This document shows, one piece after another, positions 1 to 8,233 of a stretch of 64,000 bases of DNA. The notes beneath the pieces were generated by a model. That model did no database searches. It was not told the DNA's origin and saw only the letters and a list, made by a program, of their open reading frames with translations. Made by a program: the position numbers and the translations under genes. The DNA is from Seminavis robusta (lineage: Eukaryota; Bacillariophyta; Bacillariophyceae; Naviculales; Naviculaceae): positions 26,926 through 90,925 of the forward strand of contig CAICTM010000214.1 in the NCBI GenBank assembly GCA_903772945.1, given 5' to 3'. The stretch's first letter is position 1; the number at the start of each line of letters is the position of its first letter.

Positions 1-85
1 TGGAATCCCAATGCACTCGCTCGATTCTGTTGATAATTGGATGAAATAATCTTGTCCCTTACAGCCAAAGTACCAAAATATGTAG

Positions 86-478
86 CTAAGAGAGCTTGGG
101 TTTCTTTCGTTGTTCCCCCACTGGCACGGTCTTTTTATGACGGAAAGGAGCATGTTCGGTAGCAATGGCCATTTCTTGCACATCCCACTCCTTGTCTTTT
201 TCGTGTGATGGCACCAACTGTGCTAAAATCAGTGTCTTGTGCAAATCTGGCATGGACCGCACGAGACTCTGCAAGAGTTTCCAATCCAAACTCCCATCGG
301 GAGGCACCACATGAACACAAAAATCGGAATGGACTCGATCGGGGGTATCCGCGTACAAGACGAGTTCACATCCAAACTGAAGACCTGAATGGACTCGATA
401 TCCCTTTTCTTCAAAGTGATGACGGACAATTGCGATGCGATCTTCCCATGCAGAAGGAGGTATCGGTAGAGCTGACAT
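86..478 (-). CDS. tRNA-splicing endonuclease-like subunit (Sen2/Sen34 catalytic fold)
   Basis: A 130-residue protein if the ATG at 478 is used; the open frame runs on to 541 but only from a TTG. It matches the tRNA-intron endonuclease C-terminal fold: a G-Y-R-V-H-S-G-L-Q-F-G strand, then VLYADTPDRVHSDF and later DLHKTLILA. The Tyr, His and Lys of the family's catalytic triad can be assigned to VLY, RVHSDF and LHKT. Family members cut pre-tRNA at the splice sites in the nucleus or at mitochondria. Eukaryotic Sen2 and Sen34 are normally much longer, so either an upstream exon is missing from this model (a possible acceptor CATCCCAG lies near 530) or this is a minimal subunit. The gene diverges from the metal ATPase at 866. 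Sen15 is the alternative, though Sen15 usually lacks the triad. Confidence 0.6.
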   Translation of the reverse strand: MSALPIPPSAWEDRIAIVRHHFEEKGYRVHSGLQFGCELVLYADTPDRVHSDFCVHVVPPDGSLDWKLLQSLVRSMPDLHKTLILAQLVPSHEKDKEWDVQEMAIATEHAPFRHKKTVPVGEQRKKPKLS

Positions 479-865
479 GTTGCCTGTAGCTGTTTTCGAT
501 TCGATTTGTCGGGGATGTTGACAAACCTGGGATGATAGCAAAGTGAGGGTGTTACGCTAAAGGGATGCGGAGTTGTTGGTTGGTGGAGGTTTGTCTCGAG
601 ATTTAGGGAGATATAGCGGTATTCAAAGGTATAACCTGATGCTGGATACGAATGACCGGCATAAGACTTCGGTAGAATTCGACGGAAGCCCAAATTTGCT
701 GCTTCTTCCGGTGGGACATCGAGAGTTGAAGGTGTCGTGGTGGTACATGTATCACGGCACAGAGCCAACCAAAATCGGTCTCGTAAGGCTCAAAGATTGA
801 GAGATAAAGTGGATTAGTCGATCGTATCTAGCTAGAGCAGCTCTATTAGGCAACAACTAACAACC
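479..865. other. divergent intergenic region
   Basis: This 387-base stretch separates two divergent genes and presumably holds both promoters. The open frames in it, including one of 179 codons on the minus strand, show no recognisable domain. Part of it may be 5' exon or intron of the endonuclease-like gene. Confidence 0.4.
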
Positions 866-3800
866 ATGGCGCCGCCTTCCAATTCTGTCGTAGAGGTGGC
901 GAAAGATGAGAGTCCTGTCGATGCAGGAGAAAAGACTCCGCTTCTCGTGTCCTCTGGAGCCGGTCAGAGTTACGGCAATGGAGAGGTCATTAATGGGAAC
1001 GGCAACCACACCATGTCGAACGGTAGCGGCGAGGATGGTGGAGAGGAAATTGTGCATTATTGCCAAGCAGCTGGTGGCAATTCACTCGCGCCTCAACCCA
1101 ATCTGTGGAAATCTTTGAGAGGCGCCTTTGATGCCAATTCGCATGGAGTCGCCAATGTCCGGGCTGTCGAAGGGTGTTGTGCCAGTGGTTCCTGCACTGC
1201 CAACACGGGCCCTACCTTCACGCCGGGAAAAGGAAAATTGAAAATGCCACCCTGCTGCGAAGAAGGATTCTGCAAGGCTTCTACCACGAGTAGTTGCTGT
1301 GCTACCGGTACTTGCACGGGTGCTGGCGCCACCCCCGCCATGACCTACAAGCATCTAATTGTCGATACTGCCGACGAAAAGAAAACCGTTAGATCCACCA
1401 TCACATGTTCGGGCATCTGCTGTTCTGCTGAGGTTCCCTTGGTCAATGAAGTGATCGATGAGCTGGACGGAATTAGCAAGTCCATGATCAACGTCCCACT
1501 GAAGCAAGTCGTCATTGATCACGACCCTTCGGTTATTTCCGCCAAAGACATTGAAGATGCCCTTAACCAAGAACACTTTGGTGCTGTAGTGAAACGAGAT
1601 GGTGGAGCCGGATTGGAGGGTGCTATTGGACGATCACACTATCATGTCAAAAAGATCTGTTGCGCCGCAGAAATTCCGATCATTAATGGAGTGTTGGAGC
1701 CAATCAATGGTGTATCCAACGTGGCCTTCAATATCACTGCCAAAATGGTACGTGTGCCCTTCTGAACTGATCTCGTGTGAGATTGTGGAATCTGAACTGG
1801 GTACCGATAGTGGATATTTCGTTGTCTCATGCTTTTACCTCTCTTTTTTGAAAGGTCTATGTGGACCATGACACCAACACAGTATCAGCACAAGCACTCT
1901 GTGATGCTTTGAATGATGCTACATTTGGGGCAACCCTCAAAAAGGACGCTGGAAAGGCTTCCAAGGGGGGAACTGCATCATTTGTTCGCTCCACACTCAA
2001 AATTGAAACAGATACCTCTGATGTCGAGATGGTTGAGGAAGCACTGAAGACCTTCAAATCATCAGAGTTGGAGTCTTTTGTAGTGGATGGAAAAGGAAAG
2101 GCTATCACACTCTCACACAATCCCTTGGTCTTGCCCTTGGAGTCAGTTGTGAGCCATCTCAAAAAAGAAGCTGGTTTTGTCACATCTATCTCATTCAATG
2201 GTGAAGATGACATTGTTTGGGACTTCCCTTCCTATGAGGATGTCACCAGCAATCAAGAAGTTGACAGTGGTGACGAAGACAAGCTGCCAAAGCCAACAGT
2301 CATTCTATCAGGTATCTTTTGGATTTTGTCCATGTTCTCCAACATTGGTGGCTACTTTGAATATTTGAAGTATCTTGGGTTGTTGGCATTTGCTTTTGGT
2401 ATCCCAAACATTGCTGTGAAAGCATTCAGTACTATGCGCCGATTCATGTTTGATTCCAACTGCTTAATGCTCTTTGCAGCGGTTGGGGCGCTGGGTTTCC
2501 AGGAATATGACGAAGCAGCAGCTGTGACATTTCTGTTCTCCCTTTCTGACTGGCTTGAAGGACTGGCTACTACAAGAGGCCGAAATGCACTTTCAGCAAT
2601 TGTTAGCCTTCGCCCTGAGTTTGCCTGGATTGTCCATCCAAAGACAAAGGAGCAGCAGATGATTCCAGCTTCCTATGTGCCTGTTGGAGCCATAGTTGCT
2701 GTGAAAACTGGAGATAAAATCCCTTGTGATGGAGTTGTGGTGGAAGGCCAGTCAGCTGTGGATGAATCATCACTGACAGGAGAATCTAGACCAGTGAAGA
2801 AACAACCCAAGAGTCTTGTCTCAGGAGGCACTGTCAACTGTGGCCAAAACCATCTGATGATTCAAACTACTTCCACAGCCGAAAACAGTGCAATCAGTCG
2901 CCTTGTTACCCTTGTTGAGGAAGCACAGGTAAGGACTTCTTCGTTTCTTTGGATTTTGTAAGTTGGAGTGCATGTTTGCTGATAGAAATGCTTTCTCTCT
3001 GTGTTGTACAGGCCAACAGAAGTGAAACAGAGAAGCTCGTTGATGAATTCGCCAAAGTTTATACCCCCATTGTTGTTCTTGCTGCTCTCTGTATGTGCAC
3101 CATTCCTTGGTCAATCAGCGTCGAGAGTGGAAGAACTTGGACCTACAACGGCCTGGTTTTGATAGTCGTTGCCTGCCCATGTGCTCTGATCATTTCAACT
3201 CCAGTTACAGTAAGTTTTCATAGTTCGGATTTCCTGGTATCTGCGGAACTGTTCCTCCAGCATCTCATCCTCCAACCTGGTTGATTTGTCTATCCCTAGT
3301 ACGTGGCAGCCCTGGCTGCCACTGCACAGCGAGGTGTTTTGGTTAAAGGTGGTGCTCACTTGGAGGCCTTAGGACTTGTGAAGACAATCTGCTTTGACAA
3401 AACTGGTACCCTCACTCAGGGGAGTTATGCTCTCATTTCAATCACTCCAATCGGAGACAAGTACACTCGGGAGCAAATGCTTGAGTTCATGGTGCTGATG
3501 GAAGAAAGGGCCAATCATCCTCTTGCCCTGGCAATAGTTGACGGTGCCAGGTTGGAGGGAGTCACATCAGCAAACTCCAAGAAGAAAGTGGATGAGCACA
3601 AATTTATGGCTGGGGAGGGTTTGGTTGGCCGAATTGATGGAATGCAAGTTTATGTTGGAAACACCCGTCTTTTTGAGCGACTTGGCATGATGGAAAGTCT
3701 CTCTGAAGAGATGGAAAATATGGTTTACAACTGGGAAGCCATGGCAATGACTGTTGGTTTTATGAGCATTGAAGGAGCAGGTATCGTCTGTGCCTACTGT

Positions 3801-4620
3801 GTAGCTGATGCTGTCAGAAACGAATCAATGGAGGTTATTGATGCTCTGGAAAAAATGAAGATTGACCTTTACATGCTCACAGGTGACAACCGAGATGCAG
3901 CCCGAGCAATTGGCCAGATGGTGGGGATGAATCCAGAGAGTATCAACAGTGAGCTGCTCCCAGAAGAGAAACTCCAATTCATTACAAAGATGAAAGGCGC
4001 TCAAGACACTGGACGGTCTGTGCTAACAAATCCCATGGGCAAGCGGGACCTTGTGGTAAGTCTAAGTTGGGTGAGGGGTCGTCACTTCCAGCTCTTGTTT
4101 GCAGGACACACCTGTCTCATCCTGGCTTTTTGCGTCTTGATTGTGCAGTGCCACGTTGGAGATGGTAAGTACAATATCTGCTGTTGCTGCTGGTTTACCA
4201 AACTACATTTAATCCTAACCTGATATTTCGCTTGTGAATGCAGGTGTGAATGATGCCCCTGCTCTAGCAGCAGCTGACGTTGGTGTTGCGATGGGAGTGG
4301 GTGCTGCTTTGGCGATGGAGACTGCCGATGTTACGTTGCTGGATTCTAACTTGAGGAAGCTATTGTACAGCATTGATATGGGTCGACGTGTTCTTTGGAC
4401 CATCAAGGAAAATGTGGCATTCAGTTTGATTGTGAAGATAATCGTGCTGGGTTTTACGATTGTTGGTGATGTATCCTTGTGGGTTGCCATCATGACAGAC
4501 GTTGGAGCCATGCTGTGTGTGACACTGAATGGAATGCGGTTGCTCCCAAGCAGGAAGATTGATGCGGAACAGATGGGTGACGTTGGAAACTCATCCTACC
4601 GCAGTCAAGTCGGTGTGTGA
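866..4620 (+). CDS. P1B-type heavy-metal ATPase (Zn/Cd/Pb type), six exons
   Basis: Exons are 866-1747, 1855-2928, 3012-3209, 3300-4055, 4149-4164 and 4244-4620, giving about 1100 residues with every junction in phase. The N-terminus has three Cys clusters (CCASGSC, CCEEGFC, CCATGTC; about residues 103-150). Two HMA metal-binding domains follow, with GICCSAE and KICCAAE motifs of the Zn/Cd class; the second is split by intron 1. The ATPase core has TGES (602-605), the transmembrane CPC motif (707-709), the phosphorylated Asp in DKTGT (D751), the HP dipeptide (RANHPLA), TGDN and GDGVND (974-979). CPC plus the CCxAE HMA type point to the P1B-2 group, which pumps Zn2+, Cd2+ or Pb2+ out of the cytosol using ATP. 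The membrane (plasma, vacuole or plastid) cannot be read from the sequence. Exon 5 is only 16 nt. Confidence 0.93.
4149..4164 (+). other. 16-nt microexon in the hinge motif of the metal ATPase
   Basis: The sequence between a TTGTGCAG acceptor and a GTAAGT donor is 16 nt. It encodes C-H-V-G-D plus the first base of the next Gly, so the invariant GDGxND motif is split after phase 1 and completed by the exon at 4244. Skipping it would shift the frame and remove the Mg-binding hinge Asp. Confidence 0.85.
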
Positions 4621-4723
4621 TGATTATCGATGAGTTCATTTTCGATGAGTTAGATAAGACAATTTATATCTTAACAACAATTTTCCAGCTATTAGCGCAG
4701 TACTACCCGCAGTGCCATAACAT

Positions 4724-5708
4724 CTAACGATTGCTCTTCCGTCGTCCCTTGGAATCGCCTGAATCAGAGGAGGATGTCGATGCCGACCTATCGGACTCTC
4801 TGGATCGTCTCCGCTCTTTCTTAGAGGATGACTTGCTGCGACTTCGTTTCCGCGACGATGAGCGATGTTTGTCATCGCTTCTCTTCCTACGTCTCTTTCT
4901 CGAGGAATTGTCTGAGCTACCATCAGTCGATTCATCACTGTCAGCAGATGAATCATCGCTGGAGTCTTTGCGTCTTTTTCGACGGGAAGAGTGTTGCTTC
5001 TTGTGTCTCTTTCGATCCGCCTCGTCTTCCTTTCGCCTCCGTTTCTTCTTTTCCTTTTTGTCGCTTTTCTTTTTCTTTTTCCGTCGTTTGTGGCCTTCCC
5101 TTCTACTTGCTTCGCCGTCTTCATCATCACTCTCATCATCCTTATTCCCCTTGCCTACCCCACAATCCGTGATGACAATTTTCTGCATTGCAGCTGGACG
5201 GTCTCCCTCCAACTCTACGTCTGTAGCCATTCTTTGCACAACATCCATCCCATGAATCACTTGTCCAAAAGCGACATGCTTTTTGTTCAAATGAGGAGTA
5301 GCTTGCAAGGTAATGAAGAATTGACTGCTGTTGGTATTTGGGCCTTTGTTGGCCATGCTGACCACTCCCGCCCGGTCATGAGCCACATGAAAATTCTCGT
5401 CAGGGAATGTGCCACCGTTGGCTGCATAACCCCCCGTTCCAGAAAATTGATTATGATCTCCTCCTTGTACCATGAACTGTGGAACTACGCGATGAAAGAT
5501 GCTTCCTCTATACGTTGGCACAGGTTTGGAGGGCGTGGTTCTTCCCAAAGCCCCACAGAACGAGGCAAAGTTTTCACATGTCTTGGGAACGATGGACCTG
5601 TAGAGTTGGATTACTATTTTTCTCGGGGGGCCCACCAGCTATTGAGACCACAAGGAAGCTGTAGTTTTCGTCGACATCATTGTTTGTGGTCCTTATTGTC
5701 GTTGACAT
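4724..5708 (-). CDS. SR-rich nuclear cyclophilin (peptidyl-prolyl isomerase), with an apparent frameshift
   Basis: The open frame from 5635 to 4724 encodes a cyclophilin domain: FHRVVPQFMVQGGD with the catalytic Arg, then NTNSSQFFITL and HVAFGQV. A long Lys/Arg/Ser-rich tail of about 140 residues with RS and SD repeats follows, as in the PPIG/CypRS group. Such proteins catalyse proline isomerisation and associate with the spliceosome in the nucleus. The frame has no ATG before the domain. An ATG at 5708 opens a second frame reading M-S-T-T-I-R ... F-L-V-V-S-I-A-G-G-P-P, which is the missing first strand. The two frames meet at a run of six C (5625-5630 as G on the plus strand), where one base fewer would join them. 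This is either a sequencing error in the homopolymer or a real mutation. The gene diverges from the Tad3-like gene 190 bases away. Confidence 0.85.
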
Positions 5709-5897
5709 CTCGACGACGATCTGTTCGTTCAGTTCGAATTGTGAATGGAGAGGGTGGACGAATGATCAATTATAGGGAGCTGCATGGAGATGGCCGTTGG
5801 TTTTCAAAGTAGCCTTCATTAATTTTAACCCTATAAAGTGCCGTTGCTTCGCCAATTTGCCTCCAGTTGCAGTTGTCACAAACGTTTGCTGTTGACG

Positions 5898-7208
5898 ATG
5901 AGCAACAACGACGATGCTGAAGCAGCTCTCTTTGTTGAAATCTTCCGACGAGACGACGACGAAGCCTCTCTCCCTCCAAAGCTGGTGGAAGCGTATGTGG
6001 CCGTGGTGGAACCAAAACGATGTGGTTCGCTCCTCAAGATCCTTGGAAGAGACCTGCCGCTTGTTGGGACCACAACGAATGATGCGAAGAGTGACAAGAC
6101 TACCGGTACTAGTAGGCCGTTGCCATCATCGAAGCCGCCAGCATCGGTGCCCAGGTGTCTGGATTTGTCCCATCTGAAACGCGTCAAGAAGCCATTTCTC
6201 AGCTTGGAAAAGAACAATAATGGCACACAAAGTCCCACGAAGAAGAAAGCCAAGCATTCCGATGACGAGAATTGTAAAAACCAACAAAGAGCTCCACTAT
6301 TGGAAATTCTCCTGCAGTCTGTGGATTCTCTGGATGGAGCCTATGGAAAGGAACGGATGAAGACACTAGCACCATCTAAAGACGACAATCTTCATTCTTC
6401 TTCCATTGTAGACTTTCTCAAACAACGCTATCAGATTGAGATCATCGAGAAAAGGACAGTCCCTGGTAGACCTCCAGAGTCACATCAAGAATGGCAAGAC
6501 GCACAACAGAAATATTGGCCCACCGTCTTTTTCCCGCAAAAATCCAAGGAACACAAAGACCAACTGTTGCAACTCTCAAACCAAGAACTGCAACAAATGA
6601 CAAAGGGAATGCAAGAGGCGATCCAGGATTGCCAAAAGGTCAATCAATCACAGTCCGGTGGTGACTCAAGCCAACAATTACTAGAAGGCGCAATCATTAT
6701 GGATCCAAAGAATGCACTGGTTGTATCTACGTCGGCGGACGAAAGAACGATGCAAATGACTACTAGTAGTAGTGGAACAAATTCAACCACAAAAGCAGAC
6801 ACCGCACAATCCGAAACCAAAACCACCAGTATTCTCAACAACCCGTTGGCCACTCCAATTCTCTTGGCCATTCAAGGAGTGAGTCGGATTGAACGAAACA
6901 AGGCAGTAGCCGCAGGGATGGGGAGCACAGACTTTCAAAAGGGACAATATCTCTGCACCAACTATGACCTTTACACGACGTTGGAACCAACCGTCTTTGA
7001 AGCAATGGCATTGGTGCACAGTCGAATACGAAGAATCGTATTTGGGAAAACTCGCAGGGGCGGGAGAGGAGGTATTCACCAATTCCACATTCATGCATTG
7101 CCCAGTACCAACCATCATTTTCGTGCCTTTCAATGCCAACCAGAATGTGAATCAGATCTGTGGAAGCAGTGTCAACAGCTTCCAGCTACAGGGGACTTAG
7201 CTAGCTAA
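5898..7208 (+). CDS. TAD3: Tad3/ADAT3-like tRNA adenosine deaminase subunit lacking zinc ligands
   Basis: A protein of 436 residues counting from the ATG at 5898; the open frame starts 60 bases earlier only at a GTG. The C-terminal part is a cytidine/deoxycytidylate deaminase fold of the ADAT3 type: NYDLYTTLEPTVFEAMALVHSRIRRIVFG, then H-A-L-P-S-T-N-H-H-F. ADAT3 normally pairs with ADAT2 to convert A34 to inosine in tRNA anticodons. The usual zinc ligands are absent: the His of the HAV segment is Thr319 in NPLATPI, and the two Cys of PCxxC are Thr365 and Glu368 in PTVFE. The long N-terminal region resembles the extended RNA-binding half of ADAT3, with Lys-rich and Gln-rich low-complexity segments. 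It may be a structural partner only, or a diverged paralogue. No ADAT2 partner is in the window. Confidence 0.78.
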   Translation: MSNNDDAEAALFVEIFRRDDDEASLPPKLVEAYVAVVEPKRCGSLLKILGRDLPLVGTTTNDAKSDKTTGTSRPLPSSKPPASVPRCLDLSHLKRVKKPFLSLEKNNNGTQSPTKKKAKHSDDENCKNQQRAPLLEILLQSVDSLDGAYGKERMKTLAPSKDDNLHSSSIVDFLKQRYQIEIIEKRTVPGRPPESHQEWQDAQQKYWPTVFFPQKSKEHKDQLLQLSNQELQQMTKGMQEAIQDCQKVNQSQSGGDSSQQLLEGAIIMDPKNALVVSTSADERTMQMTTSSSGTNSTTKADTAQSETKTTSILNNPLATPILLAIQGVSRIERNKAVAAGMGSTDFQKGQYLCTNYDLYTTLEPTVFEAMALVHSRIRRIVFGKTRRGGRGGIHQFHIHALPSTNHHFRAFQCQPECESDLWKQCQQLPATGDLAS

Positions 7209-7517
7209 AACTAGTAACGATAAAACAAGAGTGGTAACAATGTCACAACGCCCGAAAAGAAGGAGGAGCTCTTCATTGGATTCTCAGGCTCCGATATCGG
7301 CTTTCGGGGTCACCATCCACTAGGTCATCTGACCTTGGGAGTCGATTTTTCCGACTCCCGCGCAAAAGGAAGCCACGACGCCGAGATTAATCCGTATTCC
7401 TTGTTGCATTGTCGATGTCAGTCTCTCATAATTTTGGTTTCGAACGAACAAACTATCCCAAGCTTACCCAGCAGCTCTTATCGCAAATCGATCTTGTTCT
7501 TTTTCTCGTAATTTACC
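7209..7517. other. intergenic region with a perfect hairpin
   Basis: No gene is seen. GGGAGTCG (7337-7344) and CGACTCCC (7352-7359) form a perfect 8-bp stem around a T-rich 7-nt loop, about 130 bases after the Tad3-like stop codon. It could sit in the 3' UTR. Confidence 0.4.
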
Positions 7518-7739
7518 ATGGGAATTGCGCTCGGCACTCTCAAACAAATCGCAATTCTCAGCGTCACTTTTGGTGCTTCTGTTCGTGTTGCTGGGCACAT
7601 TTTTCCGCATGAAGGCTGGGATCTCATCATTGGAACAAATGGAATCCAGTATGGCGGAATTATGATTCTTGGAGCAAATGCAATCAAGCGTGGATTCCTT
7701 ACCGCGCTTATTGCGTATGGTCTGCCTTTGGAGCCTTAG
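7518..7739 (+). CDS. small hypothetical hydrophobic protein
   Basis: An open frame of 73 codons begins with ATG in a favourable context (ACCATGG). The product is hydrophobic and Gly-rich, with a possible membrane segment near residues 8-25 and another near 45-68. I recognise no family. Support is only the start context and composition; it could be a chance frame or the first exon of a longer gene, since GTATGG follows GCGCTTATTGC near its end. Confidence 0.3.
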   Translation: MGIALGTLKQIAILSVTFGASVRVAGHIFPHEGWDLIIGTNGIQYGGIMILGANAIKRGFLTALIAYGLPLEP

Positions 7740-8233
7740 CACCACCCCACTGAAGAGAGAGAAGATGATCAGTACTGCATGGAATTTTGCTACCACCTCT
7801 ATTGTTCGATTCAATCATGCGATTCAATCGTTCCAGCAGGCATCCACTGGCGAGGCATCATTCAGACTTCGTACTGGTAGACTAAAGCATGTATTAGGTG
7901 GTATCCAATGATACAAACTACGACTTCAAGCTATAGCCAGCTCTGGCAGATACCGGTACCGGTAGTATGGCCACCACGGCCGGTTCAGAGTTTACTGTAG
8001 TTCCCACCAAGGAAGGAACCTCTCCTAACCCAGATTCTCCTTCAGCGTTTTCTTTCCATGCTTGCCGCATCTTGCCCATGCGAATTTTGTTCTCCCCGTC
8101 GACGCAGAAGCAGGGTACTTGCTCCGTAGTCCTGTTGATTGTCATCGTTCCAAAATGATTGGAGATTCAAGTTGGTCTGTTGTAAAATGGCCTTGTACAC
8201 GTCAACACCCACGCCCTGTCTCTTTCAAAAATG
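7740..8233. other. intergenic region
   Basis: Frames of 60-105 codons exist here, but none shows a domain or a credible start. The stretch includes a GGTACCGGTA word near 7955 and probably the 3' UTR of the patatin gene. Confidence 0.4.

Noticed and set aside
229-768. A 179-codon minus-strand frame upstream of the endonuclease-like gene
   Set aside because: It overlaps the better-supported gene in another frame and shows no domain; part may be intron or UTR.
4991-5812. A 273-codon plus-strand frame opposite the cyclophilin
   Set aside because: It mirrors the Lys/Arg/Ser tail as a Leu/Phe/Ser-rich sequence and is a composition artefact.
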